Notes: generated from the letters alone by a model not told the origin. A DNA stretch of 64,000 nucleotides from Chryseobacterium nakagawai (GCF_900637665.1 NZ_LR134386.1:2286501-2350500); one strand, 5' to 3'. Positions 52,989 to 62,312 are shown, counted from the first letter of the stretch. Translations and numbers: made by a program.

Positions 52989-53420
52989 TTATTGAGGTCG
53001 GTAAAATTGATACTGTCCATCTTCGTAATAAGCATTAATATGCTGAAGTCCATTGGTTAAAATAATTTCCTTGGCTCCGATAATAGAGTTGTATCTAGCG
53101 GTCTGTTCAAATGTTTTTTCTGTTAGCTTTATTTGCGGGGCTTTGCATTCTATAAGGATGACAGGCTCTGTTTTTTCAGTAACTAAAAGATCAATTCTTT
53201 TGGTCAAGCCATTGAGAACAATCTTTTTTTCGGTGATTAATGCCGATGCAGAGTAGGATTTTACGGTAAGATAGTAGTGGATCCAGTGCTGCCTTACCCA
53301 TTCCTCAGGAGTGAGCAGTAGATAAGTTTTACGAACCAAATCATAAATAAAAAACTTATCTTTGTCTTTCTTGAATTTAAAATCAAAAGTTTCCTGAAAA
53401 TTCAGTTTTGGAAGTTCCAT
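52989..53420 (-). CDS. HsdR_N_2-type PD-(D/E)xK nuclease-like protein
   Basis: A 143-residue protein made of the N-terminal domain of type I restriction R subunits (HsdR_N_2) alone. The nuclease motif is intact: Asp77 (KRIDLLV), then Glu91-x-Lys93 (ILIECKAPQ), followed by a Gln-containing helix (EQTARYN). The helicase and coupling domains of HsdR are absent, and no hsdM or hsdS lies near. It starts at 53420, 7 bp from the divergent holA start, so they probably share a regulatory region. The family is conserved in Bacteroidota beside holA, which suggests a housekeeping DNA role rather than restriction. That conservation is recalled, not tested. Confidence 0.82.
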   Translation of the reverse strand: MELPKLNFQETFDFKFKKDKDKFFIYDLVRKTYLLLTPEEWVRQHWIHYYLTVKSYSASALITEKKIVLNGLTKRIDLLVTEKTEPVILIECKAPQIKLTEKTFEQTARYNSIIGAKEIILTNGLQHINAYYEDGQYQFYRPQ

Positions 53421-53427
53421 TAATAAG

Positions 53428-54465
53428 ATGAAAGAATTAGATTTAATCCTCAAAAATATTAAAAATAAAGAAGTTTTACCTATTTATTTTTTCCACGGAG
53501 AAGAAGCCTACTTTATTGATGTTGCTGTAAAAGCCCTTGAGCACAACTTTTTGGAAGAGGATGAAAAAGCCTTTAATCAAACGGTTACTTATGGTAAAGA
53601 TACTTCTTATCAGGAAGTTCTTTCTCTGGCAAGACAGTTTCCTATGATGGGAGATAAGCAGGTCATTATCGTAAAAGAAGCTCAGGATCTTAAGCTTAAT
53701 GAAGAGGAAAACAGAATTCTGGATGCCTATGTTGAAAATCCTGTTCCTTCCACAGTATTGGTTTTTGCCCACAAACATAAGAAGCTGGACAGTAGAAAAA
53801 AAGCGGCTAAAGCCTTAGACAAAGCGAATGCACTTTTCCTAAGTGAGTCAGTAAAAGAAAGTAACCTTCCCAAATGGATTTCCGATGAATGTGTAAAGCT
53901 TAAGATTAAGACAGCTCCTAATATTTCCCATCTTTTAGCGGAATATCTTGGTAATGATCTTTCAAGAATTGCTAATGAACTGAACAAACTGAAAATTATC
54001 CTTAAAGAAGGTGAAGTACTAGATGGAACTATTGTTGAAAACCATATTGGGATCAGCAAAGAATACAATATTTTTGAACTTCAGAAGGCATTGGGAACAA
54101 AAAATGCCAATACAGCTTTTAAAATTGCCCATTTTATGGGTAAGAATCCTAAGAATAATCCTTTTGTGATGATGCTGGCAAGCCTTTACAATTATTTTTC
54201 CAATGTGATTATTTATCAAACGATGGCAGGACAATCGCCACAAACTATAGCCTCTCAAATGGGTGTGAATCCTTATTTTGTGAAAGATTATGCAGAAAGT
54301 GCAAGATTGTATCCTTTAAAACATGCTACAAGAGTTATTTCTATTTTGAGAGAGTTTGATATGAAAGGAAAAGGCCTTGGAGCGGTGAATATGGGAGAAG
54401 CAGAACTTATTAAGGAGCTCGTGTATAAGATTATTAATGTGGACAAGATTAAAATGAAGGTTTAA
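53428..54465 (+). CDS. holA: DNA polymerase III delta subunit
   Basis: A 345-residue HolA protein, the clamp-loader subunit that opens the sliding clamp. It has the N-terminal fold opening VLPIYFFHGEEAYFIDVAVKALE, the region FPMMGDKQVIIVKEAQDL, and a C-terminal helical collar domain (YNIFELQKALGTKNANTAFKIAHF, NPFVMMLASLYNYFSNVI). Length and order are normal. It is divergent from the nuclease-like gene. No Walker motif is expected in delta. Confidence 0.93.
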   Translation: MKELDLILKNIKNKEVLPIYFFHGEEAYFIDVAVKALEHNFLEEDEKAFNQTVTYGKDTSYQEVLSLARQFPMMGDKQVIIVKEAQDLKLNEEENRILDAYVENPVPSTVLVFAHKHKKLDSRKKAAKALDKANALFLSESVKESNLPKWISDECVKLKIKTAPNISHLLAEYLGNDLSRIANELNKLKIILKEGEVLDGTIVENHIGISKEYNIFELQKALGTKNANTAFKIAHFMGKNPKNNPFVMMLASLYNYFSNVIIYQTMAGQSPQTIASQMGVNPYFVKDYAESARLYPLKHATRVISILREFDMKGKGLGAVNMGEAELIKELVYKIINVDKIKMKV

Positions 54466-54749
54466 TTTTGAGTCTGAGGGCTTGAAAGTTTGAGAGAAGG
54501 AGTTTTTAAAGGACGAATACATAGACGGAGGGATAATAGACAGGAAATAAATGTCTTAAAAATAATTTCTCAGCTTTATTAGAATTGTACTATACTAGTA
54601 TTACGTATCTCCAAAACCGTAATTTATTCCTCATTGACAATCCGCATATCTCTTATTGACAACTATCATTAAAATAACTTTAAAAAGACGGCAAAAATTA
54701 CGAAATTAGCGGTCTTAATTTAATTATATCTTTTTCGAACAAGTAAATT

Positions 54750-55691
54750 ATGGAGCAAAACATTTTAGATTGTGTGATCGTTGGATCTGGACCTTCTGGT
54801 TTCACAGCTGCTATTTATGCAGCAAGAGCAGACTTAAAACCTGAATTGTATACAGGTTTGGAGCCGGGTGGACAATTAACTACAACTACTGAGGTTGATA
54901 ACTTTCCAGGGTATCCAGCAGGGATTACAGGTCCTGAAATGATGATGGATCTGCAAAAGCAGGCAGAAAGATTTGAAACCAAAGTGCATTACGAAATGAT
55001 CACTAAAGCTGAGTTTTCAAAAGAAGTAGGCGGTGTTCACAAATTATATGCTGGAAACAAAGAGATTTTAGCAAAAACGGTAATTATTTCTACAGGAGCT
55101 ACCGCAAAATATTTAGGTCTTGAAGATGAAAAGAAATATGCAGGAGGCGGAGTTTCTGCTTGTGCTACTTGTGACGGATTCTTCTACAGAGGAAAAGATG
55201 TAGTGGTAGTAGGGGCAGGAGATACAGCAGCTGAAGAAGCTACTTATCTTGCCAAATTATGCAGAAAGGTAACTTTATTAGTGAGAAAAGATGTTTTCAG
55301 AGCTTCAAAAGCCATGGTTCACAGAGTAGAAAACACTCCGAATATTGAAGTGAAATTTCACCATGAATTAATTGGAATTGAAGGAGAAAACAGCTTGGTA
55401 GAAAGAGCTGTAATCATCAACAATCAAACTCAGGAGAAAGCTACGGTAGATGTTGAAGGAATTTTCATCGCTATTGGTCACAAACCGAATACGGATATCT
55501 TCGTAGGTCAGGTAGATCTTGATGAAAACGGATATATTGTAACAGAAAAAGGATCTACAAGAACAAACCTTCCGGGAGTTTTTGCTGCGGGTGATGTTCA
55601 GGATCATATCTACAGACAGGCTATTACAGCAGCAGGAAGCGGATGTATGGCTGCAATGGATGCAGAGAAATACTTAGCTGAATTACACTAA
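54750..55691 (+). CDS. trxB: Thioredoxin-disulfide reductase
   Basis: A 313-residue flavoenzyme reducing thioredoxin with NADPH. The FAD-binding GSGPSGFTAA (12-21), redox centre Cys138-Ala-Thr-Cys141 (ACATCDGFF), NADP-binding GAGDTAAEEA and the C-terminal GVFAAGDVQDH are all present. The length is normal. It stands alone with a clear terminator. The 280 bp upstream show no gene and only a partial promoter match (TATCTTTT near 54727). Confidence 0.97.
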   Translation: MEQNILDCVIVGSGPSGFTAAIYAARADLKPELYTGLEPGGQLTTTTEVDNFPGYPAGITGPEMMMDLQKQAERFETKVHYEMITKAEFSKEVGGVHKLYAGNKEILAKTVIISTGATAKYLGLEDEKKYAGGGVSACATCDGFFYRGKDVVVVGAGDTAAEEATYLAKLCRKVTLLVRKDVFRASKAMVHRVENTPNIEVKFHHELIGIEGENSLVERAVIINNQTQEKATVDVEGIFIAIGHKPNTDIFVGQVDLDENGYIVTEKGSTRTNLPGVFAAGDVQDHIYRQAITAAGSGCMAAMDAEKYLAELH

Positions 55692-55712
55692 TCATTCAGC
55701 TTTTAATGATAC

Positions 55713-55744
55713 AAAGCGCACCTATTAGGTGCGCTTTTTTTTTG
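55713..55744 (+). terminator. Terminator after trxB
   Basis: An 11-bp perfect stem (aaagcgcacct with aggtgcgcttt), a 3-nt loop and a run of T to 55744. It lies 22 bp past the trxB stop. Confidence 0.92.
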
Positions 55745-56059
55745 TGCTAAAAATTTATTGGAAATCTAAAAGGAGTAAACTTTATTTTCATGCTGTTCTT
55801 AGAGCGCAAAAAAGATTAAAGTTTCAGAAAGATGCAACGGCTGATTTTGCTGCAAATGAATAATTAATATCTATAAAAACTAAAGGGCACATAGAATAAA
55901 ATAATTTGTGTTTCAATAGCGATAAAATATACATTGTATATTTTTTTGCAAATGAATCCATTAAACATTAGAACTTTAATTAAATTCGTAAATGTATAAT
56001 GAAAACATTGATATATTTGTGATGCTTTGAAATAATAATATAAACTTAAAATAACAGGC
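55745..56059. other. Non-coding spacer trxB-VOC
   Basis: About 315 bases without a gene. The only structure seen is a 9-bp AT palindrome with a T run (aaaatatac-att-gtatatttt, 55924-55944), which may be an operator or weak terminator. Confidence 0.5.
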
Positions 56060-56437
56060 ATGAAAAAAGTAACCGCAATTGGAGGAATATTCTTTAAATG
56101 TAAAGATCCGGAACAGGTAAATGATTGGTATAAGACTCATCTTGGGGTAGAAACAAGTCCATACGGAGCTAAATTTGATTGGAGAGAATCTGAATCTGAT
56201 AAAAAAGGATACACGCTATGGAGTCCATTTAAAGAATCTACACAATATTTCGAACCTTCAGAAAAAGATTTTATGATCAATTACCATGTGGAGAATATTG
56301 AAGCATTAGTAGAAGAATTAAAGAAGGAGGGGGTTACAATCCTGGATGAAATTGCAACCTATGAATATGGAAAGTTTGTTCATATCATGGATCCTGAAGG
56401 AAATAAAATAGAATTATTTGAACCAGCAGGAGAGTAG
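56060..56437 (+). CDS. VOC (glyoxalase-fold) family protein
   Basis: A 125-residue single-module VOC protein. It opens with ITAIGGIFFKCKD-like metal/fold-strand sequence (VTAIGGIFFKCKDPEQVNDWYKTHLG), then SESDKKGYTLWSPF, FMINYHVENIEALVEELKKEG, and ends with HIMDPEGNKIELFEP, where His and Glu metal ligands are typical of the fold. It lacks a full second module, so it acts as a dimer. The substrate is unknown. A terminator follows, so it is a single-gene unit. Confidence 0.88.
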   Translation: MKKVTAIGGIFFKCKDPEQVNDWYKTHLGVETSPYGAKFDWRESESDKKGYTLWSPFKESTQYFEPSEKDFMINYHVENIEALVEELKKEGVTILDEIATYEYGKFVHIMDPEGNKIELFEPAGE

Positions 56438-56457
56438 AAAGCCTGTTGCCTAATAAC

Positions 56458-56490
56458 AAAAAAACTGTTTCTGAATGAAGCAGTTTTTTT
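56458..56490 (+). terminator. Terminator after the VOC gene
   Basis: A 14-bp stem with one U-G wobble on the plus strand (aaaaaaactgtttc with gaagcagttttttt), a 5-nt loop and a continuing T run. Confidence 0.82.
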
Positions 56491-56584
56491 GTTTTTAGAT
56501 TCTTCATATACTTGTGAAGTAATAAGGCATTGTGTATATTTGAGTGTTAAGTGATATTGCATGAAAAAGCTATTGTAAAAGAAA

Positions 56585-57400
56585 ATGCAGGAAATTTTTA
56601 AAACATTCAAGCCCAAAAACTCTGTTGTTAGTAAATACGTTGAATATTATTATCTGGACATTAAGAATAATAATATCATCAATGAGTTTCAATGTTTTCC
56701 GCACTTTAATAACTCGATTTCTCTTTACAAATCCCATATCCGGTTAGAAAACGGAGAAGTGGTTTATAAAGAAACGGCTCTTCCATGTCAGATTTTCACG
56801 CCCATCCGGGAAAGGGTCCTGCATGTAAAACAGTCTGGCAAAGTGCATAGAATTGTTGTTGTATTCCATCCTTTGGGAATTCATCAGTTTTATAGACACT
56901 TAGATTTTTCCGGTTATATTACAGATTATGAATTTTTTACCCAGCATGAATTAAGTCAAATTTTCTCAACAACAGATACTGAGATTCAAGAAAGTCTATT
57001 GGATGGATTTCTTGAGAAAAGATTCAAGAGATTCGAACACACCATCCTGGAAAAATCCATTGATTATATTTTCAATCATTACGAAGATTTTTCAGTTGAG
57101 GTATTTTCGAGGAAAATTGGCGTCAGCCGGCAACATATAAACCGCCTTTTTCAGACCTACTTGGGCGTTTCTGTTAAAAAATTCAACGAAATTGTCCTTT
57201 TCAGGCAGACTATTAATAAGAAACTTTTTGAAGATCCTGATCGTAACTTTACAGAGCTTGCGCACGAATTTAATTTTAACGACCAGTCTCATTTCAATAA
57301 AACTTATAAAAACCTCACTGAAAATTCTCCGAAATCTTTTTTTTCTAAAGGAACTGTATTAGGACAGGAAGATACACTTTTCTGGCATCTGTTGCCTTAA
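56585..57400 (+). CDS. AraC-family transcriptional regulator
   Basis: A 271-residue regulator with an N-terminal sensor domain (FKPKNSVVSKYVEYYYL, PCQIFTPIRERVLHV, FHPLGIHQFYRHLDFSGYI) and a C-terminal AraC double HTH (about 175-258; SVEVFSRKIGVSRQHINRLFQTYLGVSVKKF, ELAHEFNFNDQSHFNKTYKNLTENSPKSFF). The ligand is unknown. It stands between a VOC gene and a TPR-hydrolase gene on the same strand; the next gene starts 69 bp later. It may control either neighbour. Confidence 0.88.
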   Translation: MQEIFKTFKPKNSVVSKYVEYYYLDIKNNNIINEFQCFPHFNNSISLYKSHIRLENGEVVYKETALPCQIFTPIRERVLHVKQSGKVHRIVVVFHPLGIHQFYRHLDFSGYITDYEFFTQHELSQIFSTTDTEIQESLLDGFLEKRFKRFEHTILEKSIDYIFNHYEDFSVEVFSRKIGVSRQHINRLFQTYLGVSVKKFNEIVLFRQTINKKLFEDPDRNFTELAHEFNFNDQSHFNKTYKNLTENSPKSFFSKGTVLGQEDTLFWHLLP

Positions 57401-57469
57401 ATGATAATGTTCCATTTTTACAAGTTTTTCTGATTTGTTGTTATTAGTTTTGTTTCATAAATTTTATTG

Positions 57470-59146
57470 ATGAAATATGGTATAACGATGCTTCTGATGG
57501 TGTTGGGTCTTTTGGTAGGAGCGCAGGAAAATTATTCTGCATTAACTGAAAAGGCCTCGGAAGTAATGGAGGAGGCCAAAGATGAAGTTGGGTACATAAA
57601 AGCACTTGATTTATATGAAGAGGCGTTCAGAATTTATCCTGAAAATATAGATAGCGATGGATTGTATAGCGCATCAATTCTGGCTTCAAAACTAAAAAGT
57701 AATGATAAGGCATTTCAATATCTTATACCACTTTCCTCAATAAAAGGCGTTGGCTACAGTTTTCCCGGCTGGAATTATATTCTGGAAAAGGATGCTGAAA
57801 AAGAGTACAAAAATTTGTTGTCAGATCCAAGATGGACTTCATTGAAAGAGCAGGCGGTGAAATACAAAACTCAATTTTATAATGAGTTGAAAGAAAAAGA
57901 AAATGAATTTTACAATGTTAATAAAAACAGATTAAAGGAAATTAAAGATTCTGAGGCTTTGTATAAAGAGATCAGAAATCTTACTCCTTATCTACCAAAA
58001 AAAGAGCATGATTATTCTATTGCATTTAAAATAAATGATTCTGCTACCACTTCATTTTTTATTCATTTTCCTCAAAATTATAATCCTCAAAAGAAATATA
58101 CTTTACTGTTTTTTCTTCATGGGGCTGTAAGAAATAATGAGCTGATAGATTATCAGATGGCTGGCTGGAATTTAGATGGCTGGAACCGATATTATAAGAA
58201 ATATGCGGATCAGAATAATGTTATTATGGTTTTTCCGAGAGCCAGTAAAAAATATAACTGGATGTTGTCTGATGATGGATTTTTTATGATTCCTGAAATG
58301 CTTAAACAGATTAAAAGAACGATTAATATTGATGATAACAAAGTTTTTATAGCAGGACATTCGAATGGAGCAACGGGTTCATTTTCCTATCTGATGAAGC
58401 AGCCCACGCCGTTTGCAGGGTTTTATGGATTTAATGCTTATCCTAAAGTTTTCACAGGAGGAACGTTTGTAGAGAATATTAAAAACCGCTCATTGATGAG
58501 CTTTTCAACAGATAAGGATTATTACTATCCCCAAAACGCAAATGATGATTTTAAAAAGCTGATGAACGGAATACAGGCTGATTATAAAGAATATCGCTAC
58601 CATGGGTTTCCACATTGGTTTCCACAGTTTGACGAATCGGAACCAGCATATCAGATTCTTTTTAAAGACCTGAAAAACCGGAAAAGAAATCCGTTTCCCA
58701 AAGATATTTCGTGGGAATTGGATGATGAAAGAAATGGAAATATAGACTGGATTTCTAATATCAAACTGGATACGCTAAGTAAGAAAGCCAACTGGCACAA
58801 AGAATTGAACTTTAAAATCAATAAATGGCTGGCTTATGATGAAAAAGATAGTTTAATCGTGAAGAATGTTGATAAAAATGCATTTGATTTCCCAAGGAAA
58901 TCCGGAAAAATAAAAGCAGAATATAGAAATAATGTTTTCCGGGCTGAAACATCCAATGTTAAGTCATTTTCAATCAATATCTCACCGGAAACAGTGGATT
59001 TGAAAAAAAAGGTAAAAGTATATGTGAATGGAAAACTATATTTCGACGAAAAAATAAACTATAACCATGAATACTTACTTGAGAATTTTTTTAATACTCA
59101 GGACCGGGAGCAAGTCTGGATCAATTATATTGATGTAAAAATATAA
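57470..59146 (+). CDS. Exported alpha/beta hydrolase with TPR-like N-terminus
   Basis: A 558-residue exported protein with a signal peptide (ends VLGLLVGAQ). About 120 residues of helical, TPR-like sequence follow (YIKALDLYEEAFRIYPENID), then an alpha/beta hydrolase domain (about 185-395: YTLLFFLHGAV, IMVFPRAS, nucleophile Ser298 in IAGHSNGATG, and HGFPHWF supplying His). A C-terminal beta-rich tail of 150 residues may bind substrate. The ATG at 57470 is used in preference to the TTG before it. The substrate is unknown; the esterase/feruloyl-esterase layout is likely. Confidence 0.78.
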   Translation: MKYGITMLLMVLGLLVGAQENYSALTEKASEVMEEAKDEVGYIKALDLYEEAFRIYPENIDSDGLYSASILASKLKSNDKAFQYLIPLSSIKGVGYSFPGWNYILEKDAEKEYKNLLSDPRWTSLKEQAVKYKTQFYNELKEKENEFYNVNKNRLKEIKDSEALYKEIRNLTPYLPKKEHDYSIAFKINDSATTSFFIHFPQNYNPQKKYTLLFFLHGAVRNNELIDYQMAGWNLDGWNRYYKKYADQNNVIMVFPRASKKYNWMLSDDGFFMIPEMLKQIKRTINIDDNKVFIAGHSNGATGSFSYLMKQPTPFAGFYGFNAYPKVFTGGTFVENIKNRSLMSFSTDKDYYYPQNANDDFKKLMNGIQADYKEYRYHGFPHWFPQFDESEPAYQILFKDLKNRKRNPFPKDISWELDDERNGNIDWISNIKLDTLSKKANWHKELNFKINKWLAYDEKDSLIVKNVDKNAFDFPRKSGKIKAEYRNNVFRAETSNVKSFSINISPETVDLKKKVKVYVNGKLYFDEKINYNHEYLLENFFNTQDREQVWINYIDVKI

Positions 59147-59171
59147 GATCCTATTGATTTTCCGTAAAGTA

Positions 59172-59204
59172 AAAACCTGTCTCTTCCAGAGGCAGGTTTT
59201 GTTT
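59172..59204. terminator. Terminator between convergent genes
   Basis: A 12-bp stem with one U-G wobble on the plus strand (aaaacctgtctc with gaggcaggtttt), a 5-nt loop and T-rich tail. It serves the hydrolase and could also stop the convergent protease transcript. Confidence 0.8.
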
Positions 59205-59224
59205 TGTATATCCATTGAAAATAA

Positions 59225-60073
59225 TTAATCCAAAATATAGATTTTCTTTTCTTTCAAATTAAAACCAAGCTTTTTGCCCAGCCAGTTGATGCTTGTTTTT
59301 CCCTCATAGATTAAGCCTTCAACAAAAAGTACATTGGGTTTTTCGACTTTGGCAAAAGAGTTGGAAACGGAATGTACATTTCCTTTGTAGAACTTATTGA
59401 TAATCGAAGGATTGAACTCGCTTTTCTTTTCAATGAGCTGAAGACCTTCTTTATTAATTCCTAACGTATTGATAAGACGCTCACTCAGCCAGAAAGAATC
59501 ATTACCGGCACCGGAATCCAGAAGAACATTGATCTTAATATTGTTGACGTTAATATAGGTGGTGATATCCAGAGATTGGTCTGCATTGGTAGACAGTTGA
59601 ATATCTACTACTTTTTTTCCGGTTAGCTTCTCTTTTGGAAACACAATTTCTTTAGTGGTATAATCTATAATGAATTCCGTATCATAAAGCATGGGAAGCG
59701 AAATAAGACCGTCAATTCCTTTTATTTCCATGTTGTGGGTAGCATACCAGGTATCTTTAAATTTTTTACCATTAAAAATGATCTCTTTTGATTTGAACAT
59801 AGGAACTGTAAGCTGTTCTCCTGTAGCGCGGAAAGCAGTCAGGAAGTTATAGGATTCCTTTTGGTTCAGGTCTTTGGAGAAGTTGTTAAGAAAAAGATTG
59901 ACACCACCGCCGGTATCAAATATAAAATTTCCTTTTTTACCTTCCACTTCAGCCTGAACAACCAGATGTCCGGATGGAAGAATATTGAGCGGCGATTTTT
60001 GTGCGAATGCCGTAACCGAGTATAGAAATACAGACGTGGTAAGGATTGATTTTTTTAATGATTGATAGAACAT
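59225..60073 (-). CDS. Exported retropepsin-like aspartic protease
   Basis: A 282-residue exported protein with a signal peptide (VFLYSVTAFAQ). Two aspartic-protease motifs lie in one chain: Asp53-Thr-Gly (FIFDTGGGVNLFL) and Asp186-Ser-Gly (VLLDSGAGNDSFWL), each inside a repeated beta lobe (about 35-130 and 165-265). Both active-site Asp residues are present, so it looks catalytically complete as a pseudo-dimer. Such clan AA proteases are common in Bacteroidota and act outside the cytoplasm; the target is unknown. It is convergent with the hydrolase gene. Confidence 0.82.
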   Translation of the reverse strand: MFYQSLKKSILTTSVFLYSVTAFAQKSPLNILPSGHLVVQAEVEGKKGNFIFDTGGGVNLFLNNFSKDLNQKESYNFLTAFRATGEQLTVPMFKSKEIIFNGKKFKDTWYATHNMEIKGIDGLISLPMLYDTEFIIDYTTKEIVFPKEKLTGKKVVDIQLSTNADQSLDITTYINVNNIKINVLLDSGAGNDSFWLSERLINTLGINKEGLQLIEKKSEFNPSIINKFYKGNVHSVSNSFAKVEKPNVLFVEGLIYEGKTSINWLGKKLGFNLKEKKIYILD

Positions 60074-60244
60074 TGGTAATACAGTTATTGCTTTTAATAC
60101 TATTCTTTATGAATAGTTGAACGTTACAAATATAAAATAAAGTCATTGAATCTGGACTTTTGTAATCATCGATTCTTGCCATAAGACAAGCTTTCTCACC
60201 AATCAATTTAATAGCTTTATACATCAATTAAAAAAATATCAGAT

Positions 60245-60613
60245 ATGAGTATCCAATTTGAGGCAGGAATTAATATTGCCATTAAGATTCCCAAAAGTAA
60301 ATATGAGAAAACCGTTGCTTTTTACAGAGATATCTTGAAGCTGCCGGTAGAGGAGAAGAATATCGATAATCCAACGGTTTCCCGAACCCACGAAGTGAAG
60401 TTTGGTAACAATATCATTTGGTTAGATTGTGTGGATAATTATACGCATTCAGAAACGTGGTTACAACTAACGGTTCCTAATGTAGAAGAAGCAACCCAAT
60501 ATCTGCAATCGAACGGAGTTGAAACCTGTGATGAAATTGAAGAACTCCCGGAAAATATGCATTGGATTACAGATCCGGCAGGTACGGTTTTTAACCTACA
60601 GCAGACTCCATAA
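60245..60613 (+). CDS. VOC (glyoxalase-fold) family protein
   Basis: A 122-residue VOC protein. It opens with GINIAIKIPKSKYEKTVAFYRDIL, continues with EVKFGNNIIWLDCVDN, and ends with the module motif WLQLTVPNVEEATQYLQ, then MHWITDPAGTVFNLQQ. It is related in fold, not closely in sequence, to the 56060 protein. The classical metal-ligand Glu near the end is replaced by a Gln or Asn region, so metal dependence is uncertain. The substrate is unknown. Confidence 0.82.
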   Translation: MSIQFEAGINIAIKIPKSKYEKTVAFYRDILKLPVEEKNIDNPTVSRTHEVKFGNNIIWLDCVDNYTHSETWLQLTVPNVEEATQYLQSNGVETCDEIEELPENMHWITDPAGTVFNLQQTP

Positions 60614-61163
60614 TAGAATAAAAAGATATGAAAACTCCAAATAAACGCCAATATAATGGTTACAGGCTTTGCTTTTTTATGTTATAATTACAAAAAGGAA
60701 TACATAAGAATTACTAAAATCAAAGCGTAACAAGCTGAATAAAGGGGAGAATTCTTTTATCGTGCGGAAGCTACGAATATATTTTTGATAATCAGTTAAT
60801 TAAATGTAGTGTTGTTTGTTTTATTTATCGTAGGTTTGTGGTGTATTTATAAAAATAGGCCACTGCCTTTGCTATTCTGTAACAGTTTAAAATCACAATT
60901 TTTTCTTTCAGTTTTGCTTTTTCAGCTGCCAAATTTATAGTCCTGATTTCGAAAGAAAGGAGTAAAGATTATAAAAGTCCTATAGTAAATAGGAGAGATA
61001 TGTTATTGCAGGTTAACCAATAAAACTTTAGTCTTATTGTTACAGCTAGAGCAACCATGATAAGCTGACAAGAATATTTCTCTTTTGTTTATCACTTTAT
61101 ACCCACTCAAATACTGATAAACAGATTTGCTTACAAACTACCGGAAGACCGGAGGATTTTATA
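60614..61163. other. Long non-coding spacer ahead of the helicase/cold-shock pair
   Basis: About 550 bases without a credible gene. It holds a TAGGTTTG (60831-60838) that matches a -7 element and a small tcctat-agtaa-atagga hairpin at 60978-60994. It ends in ccggaagaccggagg just before the helicase ATG. A long 5' leader, as seen on cold-shock mRNAs, is a reasonable reading; transcript mapping would decide. Confidence 0.4.
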
Positions 61164-61907
61164 ATGAACTTCAAAAATTTAAACCTAATCAATCCAATTA
61201 TACGTGCAGTTACAGAAGCTGGATATTCTAAGCCTACTGAAATACAGCATACCGCTATTCCCTATATTTTAGAAGGAAAAGATATTATGGGATGCGCACA
61301 AACGGGAACTGGAAAAACGGCTGCGTTTGTCATGCCTATTTTACAGTTACTTAAAAAATATACGCCCGAACACAAGGAAATAAGAACATTAATACTTACC
61401 CCAACCCGGGAGCTGGCGATAGAGATTGAAGAGGACTTTGGTATTTATAGTAAGTATTTACCATTATCACAACTTTCTATTTTTGGTGGAGTTTCAATTG
61501 GAGGGCAGCTTGCTGCTTTAAGAAAAAGAGTAGATATACTGGTGGCAACGCCTGGAAGGCTTTTAGATTTAGTCAGCCAAAGGCATATCGACTTGTCCAA
61601 AATTGAAATATTGGTTTTGGATGAAGCAGATAGAATGCTTGATATGGGGTTTGTGAATGAGGTAAAAAAAATTTTACAACTAATACCTAGGAAAAGGCAA
61701 ACGCTATTTTTTTCTGCAACAATGCCAATGAGCATAAGAAAGTTTGCCGAAACAATACTCAATAATCCCATAGAAGTTACGGTTGCTCCAGTGTCTTCAA
61801 CGGCACAAACGGTAAAGCAATCAATGTATTTTATGGAAAAAGAAGATAAAACCGACTTATTGATCGATATTCTGAAAAATAAGGATGTCATAAGGATCAA
61901 TCTGTAA
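61164..61907 (+). CDS. DEAD-box RNA helicase truncated after the first RecA domain
   Basis: Only 247 residues, where RhlE-type helicases run to about 370-450. RecA domain 1 is complete: Q motif (PTEIQ near 24-28), motif I AQTGTGKT (45-52), PTREL (80-84), TPGRLLD (129-135), DEAD box 153-156, SAT 184-186. The second RecA domain (motifs IV-VI, including HRIGRTGR) is missing: the chain stops soon after DKTDLLIDILKNKDV. A cold-shock gene follows 41 bp later, the normal neighbour of rhlE. It is probably a deletion remnant, or less likely a functional half-helicase. ATP hydrolysis linked to unwinding is unlikely. Confidence 0.78.
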   Translation: MNFKNLNLINPIIRAVTEAGYSKPTEIQHTAIPYILEGKDIMGCAQTGTGKTAAFVMPILQLLKKYTPEHKEIRTLILTPTRELAIEIEEDFGIYSKYLPLSQLSIFGGVSIGGQLAALRKRVDILVATPGRLLDLVSQRHIDLSKIEILVLDEADRMLDMGFVNEVKKILQLIPRKRQTLFFSATMPMSIRKFAETILNNPIEVTVAPVSSTAQTVKQSMYFMEKEDKTDLLIDILKNKDVIRINL

Positions 61908-61948
61908 GTTACAAATAAGAATATATACAATTTTTAATAATAATTACA

Positions 61949-62143
61949 ATGCAAGAAGGCACAGTAAAATTTTTTAATGAAGCAAAAGGCTTCGGATTTA
62001 TTTCTCCTGCAGATGGGAGTAAGGATATATTTGTACATTCTTCGGGATTAAGTACAAGAGTTATTCGTGAGAATGATAAAGTGGTTTTTGAGGTACAAAA
62101 AAGCGAAAAAGGTTTAAATGCGGTTAACGTTAAGTTAGCATAA
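61949..62143 (+). CDS. Cold-shock protein (CspA family)
   Basis: A 64-residue single cold-shock domain with RNA-binding motifs RNP1 (KGFGFISP, about 12-19) and RNP2 (DIFVHSSGL, about 25-33) and the aromatic Phe set. It acts as an RNA chaperone that melts secondary structure. It starts 41 bp after the truncated helicase, and the pair would normally be coexpressed at low temperature. Its length is on the short side of normal (67-70 usual). Confidence 0.93.
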   Translation: MQEGTVKFFNEAKGFGFISPADGSKDIFVHSSGLSTRVIRENDKVVFEVQKSEKGLNAVNVKLA

Positions 62144-62286
62144 TTAAAACCTCTGATTGCAGACTTGTAGTCTCAGTCTTATTTTTTACAAACTCAAAAT
62201 CCCTATACTATCAGTATTCGGATATATGTTTAAAAGAACATAGATGCAAGTTAGATTACTTTTTATTTTCTATAATGTTCATTTAG

Positions 62287-62312
62287 CCTCTCACCTATCG
62301 TGAGAGGTTTTT
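62287..62312 (+). terminator. Terminator in the csp-MaoC spacer
   Basis: A perfect 8-bp stem (cctctcac with gtgagagg), a 5-nt loop and TTTTT. It ends the csp transcript. The rest of the 310-bp spacer shows nothing else. Confidence 0.85.

Noticed and set aside
60628..60687. 19-codon ORF in the spacer before the helicase
   Set aside because: Short, no conserved feature and no supporting promoter or ribosome context.
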